A stretch of 64,000 nucleotides of DNA from Enoplolaimus lenunculus (lineage: Eukaryota > Nematoda > Enoplea > Enoplida > Thoracostomopsidae), in the NCBI GenBank assembly GCA_030248215.1, contig JASANG010002746.1, positions 62,001 to 126,000 of the forward strand, in the 5' to 3' direction. Numbering within the stretch: position 1 is the stretch's first letter; the number at the start of each line of letters is the position of its first letter. The notes below the pieces were generated by a model. The model was not told the origin of the DNA, ran no database searches, and was given only the letters and a program-made list of their open reading frames with translations. A program made the position numbers and the translations under genes. Below are positions 19,705-32,400 of the stretch, piece after piece.

Positions 19705-19894
19705 GGCCAATGTTACTTTAAGGAGCGTAACAGTAGATTAAGCGTGTTCGTATTCGTAAGCCTGAGCCTAAGCCTTGCAAAAATGTGTTCTTAAACCTAA
19801 GTTTAAACGTTGCAAAAACGTGTCCCTAAGCCTTAGCCTAAGCGTATGCCTTAAAGCACCAGAAACCTGGACACCCCTTAACGTAACATGGGCC
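19705..19894. repeat. Family A MITE, copy 6
   Basis: Ends GGCCAATGTTACTTTAAGG and CCCCTTAACGTAACATGGGCC around a short CCTAAG-rich core. Confidence 0.75.
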
Positions 19895-20640
19895 AAAAAT
19901 AGTGTATTAGCGTTTATTGTGGCATAAAACAAAACAACTCCATTAACAATAGAATTAGCATTACACAAAACTACAAGAATGTTGTGCGTTTCCAGGCGTC
20001 TGTCTAGTGGAACCCGGTATAATTTCGCGACAATATTTCCTTTGCGGATAACGACATTCTCGCCGTTGTTTGTTCGAACTTTCAGTTCTTCCCACTGCGT
20101 TGCGTTCAGCTGACGTTGTTGATATGTCCAATCAAAGCATACGACGTGTGACAATTTTTAAGATGTTTCAACGCAGGTTCAGTTTCAAAACACCCTTCTT
20201 TTCGCCTTTTTCAAAAATCCTGGGCACAATCGGACCCACAAACATCTTCAAAAGACCGTCTTCATGATACGAAAACATCGTTTGGAACCATTGCAGAACG
20301 TTTTCTTGATTGCATTCGGATCAATCTTCAACATTTCGAAGCAATCACGAACAATTTTCACGTCGACAGCGTCTTGAGAATGGTTTATTCTCGTCTCGTT
20401 CGTGTAGTCCCACCAATCACAAGACTTTTCAGTGTATCTTTTCGCTCAATCGTTTCGTCCATGAGTTCCATGGAAGTTTTGACTGCAGCTTAGGTCCGGC
20501 AGGCGATACAAACCAGCATTTGGTCGAATTGTATTCGTTGTTGTTCACGCAAACTGCAAGTTGTGCTTTTGAACGACGGAATTGTAAAATTGATGTCCAG
20601 GATTGGTGCGACAAAATGTCGAATTCCGAATAGCTTTTAC
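19895..20640 (-). pseudogene. Broken coding remnant of unknown family
   Basis: Three consecutive minus-strand blocks of protein-like sequence lie in different frames. Block one (about 20430-20610) has AVCVNNNEYNSTKCWFVSPA. Block two (about 20235-20430) has CDWWDYTNETRINHSQDAVD and FCNGSKRCFRIMK. Block three (about 19900-20150) has CFDWTYQQRQLNATQWEEL and NIVAKLYRVPLDRR. Composition (cysteines, N-glycosylation sites) suggests an extracellular or membrane glycoprotein. It appears broken in about three places. I do not know whether it derives from a host gene or an old element. Confidence 0.35.
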
Positions 20641-20689
20641 GACTTCAGTTCAACAAAAACAACGCAGTCAGACGGAAGCCAATAGGCCT

Positions 20690-20812
20690 TAGCTAACCAC
20701 AGCAGAATTGTCATCGCTAGTAAGCAAGAAATTTAAGTCATTGAAAACCCTTGTAAGCCACCACTTAAAAAATTTAGCCGCCCCCATAGCATGGTGAGCT
20801 GGCTACGGACCG
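20690..20812. repeat. Family F fragment, copy 8
   Basis: Contains AGCATGGTGAGCTGGCTACGG and CATTGAAAACCCTTGTAAGC; the left end is degraded. Confidence 0.5.
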
Positions 20813-20934
20813 GAAGGAATAACAAATTATCCTCGGTAGCCGTGGTCCGTGTGAAGTATAGGAATTTGCGCACAGATCAAGGGACTGGTTGAGTTAGAGA
20901 ATGGAAAGTTTAAGCTTAGGCTTCGTTATAGACA

Positions 20935-21186
20935 TACACACAAAAAAGTATTTCTGAATTTATTCAGAAAAGTGTTTTCTGCGGCAAATCTGAAAAGTTT
21001 TGCTGACATTTAAGACAATTTTTGTAAAAATAACTAGAAAACGTTTATTTTCAGACTTTATTTCAGAACGTTTTTTGAAAACATTTTTGTTATAACAGAA
21101 ATACTTTTCAAGTGCACCTTGCTAAGCATATTTCTCAAATGTAAGAAATTGTTTCTTAAATATCAGAAATATTATTTTGAGTGTAG
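20935..21186. repeat. Family H hairpin MITE, copy 2
   Basis: Near-identical to 219-473 over its full length, including ACGTTTATTTTCAGACTTTA and AGAAATATTATTTTGAGTGT. Confidence 0.75.
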
Positions 21187-21324
21187 GTTCAGGCTTAGGC
21201 TATATAGGCATGCTCCTACGGCATACATGAACCGTGCCCGTTCTGAATTTTTTGCAACCTACCAGCATGTTCAGCTGGTTACGAGCATGTGTGATTTCTG
21301 CAAATCGAAGTTTATTTAGCGTTG

Positions 21325-21392
21325 CGCTATACTCGCCACGCTTCGGCGCGGCGCCGATGTCTGGCCCAGCAAAGTATAGTGCAACCCTTATA
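21325..21392. repeat. Family K fragment
   Basis: GTTGCGCTATACTCGCC at the left and GCAAAGTATAGTGCAACCC at the right, with a GC-rich core (CGGCGCGGCGCCG). This is a short copy or solo-ends form of family K. Confidence 0.55.
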
Positions 21393-21498
21393 CTAAAGAC
21401 CAAGCATTTGTATTGTTAGCGTTTTAAGTTCACTCTGTAGATCATATTTGTCAAATTAACCCGTTTACCAGAACGATTTATTAAAAAAGTGAGAGCCT

Positions 21499-22018
21499 GA
21501 TCTTTTCGCACATTGGTTAAAGTGTAGGTTGAGTTGGTTTGTTTTGGCTTGAACGATGGCCTTGTGATGGTCTCTCTGTGTATGAACGCTTCGTGTTGGA
21601 CACTGAGTTATACGCTGTAAAAATGGTGGGTCAAATTGACTCCCTCCGAAATAGGCTTTTCCTGACTACACAAACTGAGTCGAAATTCGACTCCGTCCTT
21701 TTCGCACATTGGTTAAATTGTAGGTTAAGTTGGTTTGTTTTGGCTTGAACGATGGCCTTGTGATGGTCTCTCTGTGTATGAACGCTTCGTGTTGGACACT
21801 GAGTTATACGCTGTAAAAATGGTGGGTCAAATTGACTCCCTCCGAAATAGGCTTTTCCTGACTACACAAACTGAGTCAAATTCGACCCCGCTAGAGTCAA
21901 ATTCGACTCAGTGAGTACCACGTTTGATTCTGGCGGAGTCGAATTTTGAATCACTTTGTGAGTCAGAAGAAGCCTATTTCGGAGAGAGTCAATTTGACTC
22001 CGCTTTTTTGCAGTGTAT
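21499..22018 (+). repeat. Tandem duplication (unit about 198 bp) joined to family L MITE
   Basis: Two direct copies of a unit that starts ATCTTTTCGCACATTGGTTAA / GTCCTTTTCGCACATTGG and runs through GGCTTGAACGATGGCCTTG. It is followed by an inverted AGCCTATTTCGGAGAGAGTC block. The family L signature, TCAAATTGACTC(C/T)CTCCGAAATAG with GCAGTGTA at the end, recurs at 60440 and 63120. Confidence 0.65.
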
Positions 22019-22019
22019 C

Positions 22020-23565
22020 GTGAACTACAACTGTGTTTGTCTGCTGGTGCAAGGTTTCAACAATTCGTTTCACACTATAGTATATGTTTATAGTCCAACT
22101 GATAAACTTTCTTTGACGGTTCCAACTGGAACATCATTTTGCAGGACCAGGAACAGGAACAAAAATTGATTTTTGCAGCGAAACAGAAACAGGAATTGGA
22201 ATTTGAAATAACTTTAATTACCCAATTACTGTTGGACGTTATGGAAAAAAAGCTGAAAAAATGCTTAAACGAATTTTCACTATTTTAATATTATCAAGTT
22301 TTGAGAAAACACAACAGAACCAGTTTATTTAACAAATAAAACTGGAAAAAATACTTATGTCGAAATAGCAATTTTGTAAAGACAATGTGTCTAGTGTTTC
22401 ACTGATTATGAATAATTTGCTACAAAACCATAAAAATTCCATTTCCTTTATATTTGACTACAGGAATCGGAACAATAACAGGAATTGAATTTTTGCAGAA
22501 ATTCCAATTAAACCGTGAATACATTTATGCATTGTTGGGTGTATAGAACTGACTATGTTTTAGACATGTTCTATTGAACAGAACACCGATTTCTGTGCTT
22601 AAATGTGTTTGTTCCTTTGCTAAAGTGCACACGGCTATTTTTCGTTTATATATTTAGGGTTGGAAATTTGCAACCACGTGGACCACATGTTATACATATA
22701 TCGCCGAAAATGCAAAGCGTATACTGCAATAAATGTATTACGTCCGAAAGAATAACAGACTATTCGCAATCCCCACAGATATTTTTTTTAAAATCAAAAT
22801 AAAGTACATTTCAAACAAATATTAAGTCAATACTGCAAAATAATTTTTGCAGAAGGGATCTTCAAAGTATTTGGCGATGACAAAAGTTCAAGAAGATTCT
22901 TGCGTTGCATTTGTACCAATTTTATACGTTGTTCTGTATCGAGTCATACCCCGAAAAAAAATTATTCAAAATATACTTATTTTTGTCTTATTCTTCTACT
23001 ACTACGAACTGAACAACTGTCTGTGTATAAACAAGTATTTTATTTAAGTTCAACTTTATTTTTAATATTAAATGTTTACAAAAAAAATTTAAAGTTTTTT
23101 TGTTGTTAAAATTTCAACTCATTTTTAAGGGTCATTTCCGTACAGCGGACGAATGTCGTTTTATTTTAAGCCGCAACAAAGGACTCAAAAGATCAATCAC
23201 TGACGCAATATTTTTGACTGTATAATAGTTATTATTTTATAGGACAGGCCAAAAAAGTGAGTTAGTTTTATATTACAGAAGATCGTGGCGTAATGTTATT
23301 ATTAATATTGTTTCAAACAGAAACGGCGTTGTTTAGTATTTATAAATAAAATTGTCTGCCTAATTTTTACGGTTCGCGTTGCTGTAGGAAAAATCAGACC
23401 GCCGTCGTTTGGATTTTTCCAGCGGTCTGATTTTTTTCTACAATAGCGGATCCAGAAAAATTGTAAATTGTGAGATGATGTATAGAATGTTGCACAAATC
23501 TCGCGAGCCAGGCACCAAACACAATTTTAGCACTAAATCTTAAAACAAAATTTTGGGTTTGATTT
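22020..23565. other. AT-rich interval without a recognised gene
   Basis: Several short ORFs exist but none has recognisable domains, splice context or repeat identity. Small patches rich in CAGGAACAGGAA and TCAGAC...AATTTTGG motifs recur up to about 24200 and may be a worn repeat. Confidence 0.4.
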
Positions 23566-23567
23566 CG

Positions 23568-23750
23568 GCCCATGTTACTTTAAGGGGTGTCCAGGTTTTT
23601 GACGGGTCTATAAAAGAGTAGGTTTAGATTCTAGATTACATTTTTGCTTGGGCTTAGGTTTAGGCTTACGCTTAGCAACTTATTTTCGTAACGCTTAGGC
23701 TTAGACTTAGGAATACGCTTAATCTACTGTTACGCCCCTTAAAGTAACAT
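23568..23750. repeat. Family A MITE, copy 7
   Basis: GGCCCATGTTACTTTAAGGG and CCCCTTAAAGTAACATT ends. The core has TTAGGC hexamers in the opposite orientation to copies 1, 3 and 4. Confidence 0.8.
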
Positions 23751-24364
23751 TTCCCTTGATTTCTGTTGGGGTGCCGTGGCCAAAGTGGTCTTGGATTCAC
23801 CTGTATATATATATATGTGTGTGTGTGTGTTTAGGATTGTGGAAGTTTGATTCAGACATATTTATTACTAATTCGACTTATTAGGATTGTACTGCCAAGC
23901 GAACACGTTTGATAACTTTTGCTAAAGTTCACACGGCGGTGTTGTTGGTAAAACCAGACGAACTGGAAAAATCAGACTTCGTCTGAGTTTTACTAAAACA
24001 GCAGACACCCAAAATTTGTGTAATTTTAGGAAAATTAGACATTCTGGTGAATTTTATTGGGAAAAAAATCAAACCCAAAATATGGTGTAGTTTCAGGAGA
24101 CATCCAGACCGTTGTCTGACAATTCTACTATGAAAAATCCGACCCCCAAGATTTGTGTATTTTCAATCAACCAGACCGCGTCAACTTTTTCTGGGAAAAA
24201 TCAGACCCATGTGATTTGTAAAACTATAGGAAAATGTGTAACCCTTGGCTTGGTTTTAAAAAGAGAAATCGGACTACAGACAAATTTTAGGTTTTTTCAA
24301 CATTTTTTCAGACATTTGGCACAATGATTTTATATTCGCTTCAACTGCACGCTACAAATTATTA

Positions 24365-24723
24365 CTGTATTGACCCGAATAAGAGGGGGGTCACCGTTTT
24401 GAGTCCGTCCATAAATGTCAATTAGCCCTAATTGTAGCGCATTAATGGCACCAGGACCAAATAATTTGAGTTCGAAACTTTGAAGCATACTTAATTTTTG
24501 AAAGTACATTCCTAAGTATAACCTTGTATTATCGCTCAAGCTATTGACACAAGACAAATAAACGTTTAATTCAACGGATAATTGCAGTGCCCGATATATA
24601 TCAGTAACGAAGGGCAGAGGGGCGTTGGTTAAAAATAAATAACAGTCCGTAACCGAACAATTGGGAGTACACTCTGGAGAGGCCAAATAAATGTCAGCCC
24701 CCCTCTTATTCGGATCACTACAG
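24365..24723. repeat. Family C (Tc1/mariner-like) MITE, copy 3
   Basis: CTGTATTGACCCGAATAAG at the left, CTTATTCGGATCACTACAG at the right, TA on both sides. The minus-strand ORF across it is this repeat. Confidence 0.8.
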
Positions 24724-25224
24724 TACTAGTGTTGGGCATGGGATATTTTTCGTGTTTAAATATCCGGCAATTTTTGATGGACGTTTATCCGGATATTACG
24801 ATACGTTCACAATATATATACCAAGGCTGTATTGAATCGAAAAAATCATTTGTAATATGTTTTGCGATCATTGAAGAAAAATGACTATAATGAAACTTTG
24901 AAATTAAAAAAATGTAATGTTTTGGGGCTTTTAAGTTATCCCTCCAGCCCGCGGCTCGATTTTGAAAATATTTGCATTGTTTGAGCTTCTTATGACTTCT
25001 CATGATCATTCCGCACCTGAATTTAGATTTTTGAAATATTGTATTTTTAAGGTCCCAAAATCACCCCCTCGGAACCCAAAAAACTTTTTGTCAAAAGTTT
25101 AACAAATTTACGATGCAGCTAGCGGAGCTGTGTCCAATGGTGTAAAATTCCCAATCACATTGGTTAACGAATTGTGGTAAAATAACTGATTTGGCACCAT
25201 CTCAAATCGTTGCCAGCGCGCACT

Positions 25225-25478
25225 ATGGACCATTGCGTTACACCGTAGGCATTTAATTAATTATTTTTAACCAATCAGGAACCGTAATAACTCGTATGTA
25301 TTTAGTTAATTATTTTTAACCAATCAGGAGCCGTAATAACTCGTATGCATTTAGTGAATTATTTTTGACCAATCAGGAGGCGTAATACTCGTATGCATTT
25401 TAGTTAATTATTTTTAACCAATCAGGAGCCGTAATACTCGTATGCATTTAGTTAATTATTTTTAACCAATCAGAATCC
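25225..25478 (+). repeat. Five-unit tandem array, unit about 53-58 bp
   Basis: Direct repeats of TTAATTATTTTTAACCAATC followed by AGGAGCCGTAATA(A)CTCGTATG. Units differ by a few bases and small indels. It lies upstream of the PAN gene; each unit contains a CCAAT box-like CCAATCAG. Confidence 0.75.
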
Positions 25479-25805
25479 GTTACTGCGGAAGCTAGCCACT
25501 GACAATAGGTGCCACAGGCTACGACATATATATCTCTAAAGGAAACGTTTAATACGTGGCCGCAACTTCTAATTATGTCGTTGCCTTTACGGCCATTATG
25601 GTAAACGAGAATTGGAGTTTATTAATCCACGTCATATTTGCTAAACGATTATAATTCTGCGGATAAAGGAAGTGGGCAGGTATGATTAACGGCTTGCTGC
25701 TACTACAACAACGCTAGTCGACTATTCTGATGCTATCGAAATATGGAATTCCCTCAAGTACGTCACTATTTGGTTCAGATTTGGCAACAAAAAACTAATT
25801 TACCC

Positions 25806-25950
25806 GCACAATAAATTCCAGTGAGTTGATTTCAACTCAACGTAGAATAAGAATCAACTCAACTCGGAGTGAGATAAAGTTTACTAATATTAATTCTGAA
25901 ATAACCAACTCGCTAGCTGAATTGGTTAACCTACTCATTAGAATTTACAT
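25806..25950. repeat. Family E MITE, copy 4
   Basis: ACAATAAATTCCAGTGAGTTG at the left and CTCATTAGAATTTACA at the right, with ACTCAACTCGGAGTGAG inside. Confidence 0.65.
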
Positions 25951-26291
25951 CCAAAAACGGTCCGCCCCGTGATATTTTCATGAGCCAATCTTCAAAAGAC
26001 ACGCGAATTATTCATGCTCAAGCGGCACGCTGATATTTGCCGAGTGGTGATAAAAAACGCCTAGCACCCGTGAGTACAATCCTTGCACGAAAGTTGATGA
26101 AATAGAAAATATTCATGTAAAAAATGGTTGAAAAATTTAACCTTGTAACAAAATAAGCTCACTTTGCTGTTCAAGGTTCTTCCGGATCTGTGCTATCGCG
26201 TTCTTCGTGTCGAACCAATGGCGAACAACTCTTCTTGACACGGTGTCAACTGCATCGGGCGATCATTCGTCAACAGCCTGAAACACAAATA

Positions 26292-26418
26292 ATGATCGGT
26301 GTATTTGTTTCGATTTTGTTGTTGCTTGGAATACTGCAAGCACCATTGGCGTTAATTGCACTGTTGCAATCCGATACCTCAGTTGATGCAAAACTAAACG
26401 CAAGTCAGCGAACAGAAG
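26292..26418 (+). CDS. PAN gene exon 1: signal peptide
   Basis: First in-frame ATG encodes MIGVFVSILLLLGILQAPLA, a typical signal sequence or anchor, followed by SDTSVDAKLNASQRTEG. Donor GAAG|GTGATT, phase 1. The frame is open upstream of the ATG with a possible acceptor near 26175 (TGTTCAAG), so the start is not certain. Confidence 0.65.
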
Positions 26419-29324
26419 GTGATTATATAAATTTGTAAATTTTTTGCTAAACAGCATGCGGTTTGAGTATACAATTGTTGTACAGATGCGTTTTAACAAC
26501 GATTTGTATCCACATCATAACGTCAGATTATAAAAGTTTTGGCCAATGTATAAAACTTGAGCCTAAACCAAAGCCTAAGCAAAAAATAGTCCAAAGCTTA
26601 ATCTTACTATATTGAAGTTCCGCGGAAAAACGAACCGCCTCTGACCTTCACAACTGCCAAAGTTTTCATCGCAGTATGATAAAAAAATTTATTCAAGAGG
26701 CGACGGAAGTCTTGGATCAAAAATTTATTCAACACGACATTTAGCAAAACATCACATTTATTCCTACTTTTGTCGAAGAAATAAGCTTCTGCCTTGTGTG
26801 AAACTTATTTCGTTTTTAAAGTCCCGCCTTCAGGGCAATGCCTGTCTAAGTTGGGACAGCCAGACGGAAAGCATCATGGCGTAAATGTCGACCCTGTTCT
26901 GGCAAAACACACTTGTTACAGTGTAAATTTCAGTGAGTTGATTTTAACTCAGAATAAGTTGAATCACTCAATCTGAGATAGGACTATCAGAACTCATAAA
27001 TTTGAGTTCATTCAATTAATTCTGAATTAATTAACGAACTCAACAAGATTCAACTCAACTCAGAGTGAGGCTCAAATCAACTCTTAGTGAAGTAATGTTT
27101 ACTGATATTAATTCAGAAATGAACAACTCGCTAGCTGAATTGATTAATCAACTATAATTGGAATTTAAAGTGATAGTGAAGCCAAAATTTTATCTATTTT
27201 AAGAGTGCGAAGGCCGACTTTCGTACGAAGTTGTACGACAAGTTCCGACCACGTTTCCAATCTACAAAATGATCGAAAACGTACACAAAGAATCAGAATG
27301 CGCTGCGATTTGTGAAATTCAACAACGCGTTTATAAATGCTTTTCTGCTGTTTACAATCCTGAACAACGATATTGTGGCTTGAGTGACGGAAGGTAAACT
27401 ATTTTTATAAGTTTTCAAATTATTTCACAGACCGCGAAGCCAGCTGACACTGCTAAGGGGGGGGGGGTAAAAATAGGAACATACAAAGGTTTTCGATTAA
27501 TTACAAACAAGGTTAAAAATTTTCTTTTTTTGACAAAACGTTTCCAGGGGAACTAAGCCGCTCCACCTGGCACCGTCTCGGACTACGGGCCCATTATTTC
27601 GTAATTAGCATAAAGTGTCATATTTTTTCGAATCCGAGATTTTCGTAGCGGCCTATGTACAGAAACAGATCCCGAACTAAATCTGAAAGATAGACCCATA
27701 TTCTCAAATGCGTATAGCACCTTTCATCAGTTAGCGCTGGGTTTTCAAACTGACAAATTGTTGCAATTGTATAGCTCAAAATTGGTACTGCACTAAACCA
27801 AATCAAACGCAAACAATGTGCAGAATTTCGAACCTCACTATGCGCTGGTATCAAAGGTACAGGACCTACCGCCAACTGATGATAGATGCTACACACATTT
27901 GAGAATACGGCCTCTTATCTCTACGCGCGCGATTCTAAGTCTGAGACGTCATTCAAATCCACTCGCATTAATATTTAGAAAAAAGGGGTTTTTATTTTAG
28001 ATTTGGATGCAACGACAAACGAATTATTGGACCTTCGTTTTTTCGCGTTGGATCCCGGTTGTTAACCTGTTTGAAATGCGTTAAACGTGCGACTGGTAAG
28101 TAACATTTTAATAAAACACTGTATAGTTCCAATGAGTTGATTAATATATACTTAAATAAAATGAGTTATTTCGGGTTATTTCTGAGTTACTAAATATTAA
28201 CTCACTCTGAGCTGATTCAAATATGCGTGACTTTTTTCAATTAACTCAGATTGAATTAACAAAACTTCAGGAGCGAAGTCGAGTAAGAACCTAAGAACAA
28301 ATTTAGTTGGCCAAAAGTAAAGGTTTGTAAAGTGGTTACGCGTTTTACAAATAGAAAATATATACAACGCATTAACCCTATGTTGCGGCATATTTGTAGC
28401 AGCGGCTGCTCTATGTAAAGATCAGGGGCGGAACGTTTTTCTGCGGGACTAGAAAAGAATAATCTTAAGCTTTAGACTATTTTTTTGCTTGGCTTAGGCT
28501 TAGGCTTTGGCTTTAAGCTTAGGAATAGGTTCATTTTTAGGCTTAGTTCTTAGGCTTAGGCTTAGGCTAAGGAATATGCGTATAATACTGTTCGGCCCCT
28601 GTTTTTAACATTGGCCCAGAGGCATAACTTAGAATTACTTATCGGTATCGGTAGGAAAATGTGAAAAACGCTCGCCAACTCATGCGATTTCGCGGCGTAT
28701 ACAACGTATCTTGTAATACCGAACTTATGTTATATAGAGCCATTGTAGCGAAACGTATGCATGGCTGCGTAACTCAGTGGTTAGAGCTGCGGACCGATAA
28801 TCGGCACTTCGTCGGTTCGAACCCCACCACATCCGAAGCAAAATTTTCGTGAAGGGCTCTATATGGTACTTTTGTTTTGGAGAAATTAACTAATTTCCTT
28901 TATTCTGAACATGCGTTCAAAATTGACATTACTTTCATAAGTAGAGAGAGAGGGTGCGAGTTACCTTGTGATTTTACCCATCTTTGAACAGCTGAAACCT
29001 CTTTAAGCTCAAACTTAAACATACAAAAGATCATTTCGCGAATTTATATTTATTTTTTCAGCAGTAAACGTATTGCGAAAACATCTCTAAAAAAGCACAA
29101 ACAGCTCAGTTATCGTTTTGTTTATATTTTCAGATGACATCAACGTCAGCTCGAGTTATACGTTCAAAAAATCGACAACTCCATTGCTCAATTTACAAAT
29201 ATTACCTCTGTACGAGCTGTCGCCGGATCGTTTGCCTTCCGACTTAGACTTGAATTCAGCATTTAATGGAAAGAACAGAAGCAGCAGCAAAAACAACAAC
29301 AACAACAACAGCAACAACATCATC

Positions 29325-29373
<49 letters not shown>

Positions 29374-29400
29374 GCAACAACATCATCAACAACAACAGCT

Positions 29401-29451
<51 letters not shown>

Positions 29452-32400
29452 TCAATAATAACAGCGGTGAAGTTGCAATTTACCGTGGTAAAGCAAACAC
29501 ACGTCGACAACGTGTCGCCGTTAATAACGCTGCGAAGACGAGTCGATTTCGTAAAACGTCCTATCGGAGTCGTAAACAGTCAGTAACCCCCTTGTTTAAA
29601 TATTTATCAACTGCAAACAACCCTAGCTATGTAAATAGTGTTCCAAAATTTGAATCAATTGACGAAATATTATTTCAAAACGTAGTTGATGCAAACCGCG
29701 TACACGCACCGCAACGTGGTGATCGTTTACCTCGGAAACGGCCCGGATCACAAGCCAAACGATTAGCGGTGCCGTACTATTCAACTCGGGGCTACCCTGG
29801 TTTTAGGCCCCTTAGACCAATTTATGAGCCTTATTTTGACGAATCCGAATCGAGGGATTTGGCGACGATTCGCCAATCAGAGTCGATATATTTTTCGGAT
29901 CCGGTTAAATTTGATATTTGGAAAATTATTGATCCAAACGATGACCAATCCCAAAAAACCACTGACGCGCTTCCGGTACGGCAATTTCAACCTGAACTGC
30001 TGTATCGTTCTTCGGATTCGAGTCCGTCTGATATTCAAGGATCAACCCAAACGCCGTCAAGCCATAATGATCACAAATTTCATCAAGTGCCACACAATGA
30101 TTTAAGTAAATGTGATTTGTTTGAGCTCGAAGGCCCAGCATACGTATTTTAGGCATCGTTCCAGCAACTTTTTAAGTCCAAACCGCGCGGTAAAAGTAGA
30201 ACCAAGCATGAGGTATAATAAGTAACGGTAATTTTCGAGAAATAAACTGAAGTTGTAAGTATTGCAAAAAGTTTACTATAAATAATCATACGTATTACCA
30301 AGAGTGAATGATGCCGTGCTTCAACAAGAATATGCAACTGGATGCATTCTGTTTAGAAAAGAATGTACCCTGCACGCTTAACTTTTTTGGATTACCCACT
30401 TCCTTTATTTAGAGGATGGTACAACCTGTGGGAATTATGGCACTTAATGTATCCGACATCAAAAATTGCTCTGCTTATAGTTTATTTTAAAATTATTGCA
30501 TATGACAGCGACCTCCTCTAAACCAGGGGGTGGAGTCAGCCAAAAACGGAACGACGACTGGTACATTTTCTACCACGTGGAACCTCAACAGTTGCACACT
30601 TTTGTATTATGCACTCTTGTTATTACAAAGAATAATTGTATAATATTAATAATATCATTCTTAATAATACAAAGAGTGCATGATGCAAAAGTGTGCAACT
30701 CTTTGGGTTCCGCATGGTACAAAATGTACTACCGAGCGTTGCGTTTTTAACCGACCCCCCTTGACTAGAGGGGGGTCGCTGCCATATGCAATAACCCTAA
30801 ATTAAATAAGCAGAGCCATTTGTTGCCGGATACCTAAAGTGGCATGGTTCTGAAATGTTGTACCCCCCTCTAAATAAAGGGGGGTAGCGCAAAAACGCAA
30901 CGCGTGCCGGATACATTCTTTTCTACACAGAATTTACCCAGGTGCATACTCTTGTTGAAATATGCATCATCCGCTCTTGGTATTACAAAGAATAATAGCA
31001 TAATATTAAAAATATTCTAAATAATAGGTACCTACATAGAAAAGAAAAAACAATAATAATAATAATAATAATAATATATGTATATACTAATAATTAATTA
31101 TGAATACATACAACTGTAGATTTTTTCGGTTGAGTTAAATGTTATACAGCATTCCACTGGCAATATGTTTATTTTTATATTGTTTTTCTCTTGTTTGTTT
31201 GCTGTCAACTTTTCGATATTAGAAGTATGCGCTTTGGGGCATAGCGTTCCGCGACCAGGTCAGTTTTAAGAAAGTCTGCTCAAGGCCTACTGTAGTGACC
31301 CGAATTAGAGAGGGGGCTTCATTTTGAGTCCCAATCAGTAGGAGTCCGTATCGTTAAAAGGAGTCCGTAAGCGGATAGAGTCTCTAATCCCTAATTAGAG
31401 TCCATAACTGTCAAATATCCCTAATTGTAGCGCATAAATTACTCCAGCACAAATAGGGCAGAGTTCGAAACTTTAAAGCGTACTTAAGATTTGAAAGTAC
31501 ATTCCTAACAATACAATATCGTTCAAGCTATTGACACAAGACAAATAAACGTTTAATTCAACCGATAGTTGAAATTTAAAATAAAGAACAGTCCGTAACC
31601 GAATAACAAGGGGGTTAGACTCTGGAGAGGCGCAATAAATATCAGTACCCTCTTATTCGGGTCACTACAGTATATATATGTCATGTCACCAATACGGCCA
31701 GTGGCGGATCCAGGATCTCAAAATGGGAGGGGCAAAATTCCACAGGTAACAAACTTATTTTTGACCCACACACAAACCACGAACTATTGCCATAAAATTG
31801 ACTTCTTAGGTTCGTTCTATTGAGATGAATCACAAATAAAACTAACGCATTAGGCAACACAAGTTCGGATTTGGTTTCAAACAGCGCCGTCCGAATTTTT
31901 TGTGATAAAATGGTAAGGTCCCTGCCTTACAATTTTCTCGCTCAGAAATTTTTTTGTAAAAAATTACAATTTTTACCCTAAGGAACTTTTTGTGATAAAA
32001 TCGTGCGGTGTCTACTTTTTGTCTTCCCCAGAGAAGTTTTTGGAGTTAAAATGATACGATGCCTATTTTACAATTTTTGCGTTTCATAACATTTTGCAGC
32101 CCGCCCGTCCGGTCACAAATTGTTGGATCCGCCTCTGTCCAAATGGTAACGGTTTTTTTCTTCTTTGTAGGGTTGCAGATACATCTAAATGGTCATTTTG
32201 CTTTTCAGATGCATCCCCCTTGTCGTTTTTTGGTTTCATAAATTCATAAACAGGGGTGAAGCTAAAATTTCTGTAGGTAAAATTTACAATAACACATTCT
32301 CTCTTCCGTTGGCCTATAAAATAGCAATATTTTCACGCATTTTTAGTTTCGAATTTTGTGTAGAAACGAATTGCGTTGTACATTATTTTAATAAAAATTT

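Noticed and set aside
24330-24686. Minus-strand 118-codon ORF
   Set aside because: Lies entirely in a family C MITE; other copies of the same MITE do not keep the frame.
29156-29586. Poly-Leu, poly-Val and poly-Thr ORFs over the CAA repeat
   Set aside because: Shadows of the poly-Asn exon, which is the only frame that joins its neighbours in phase.
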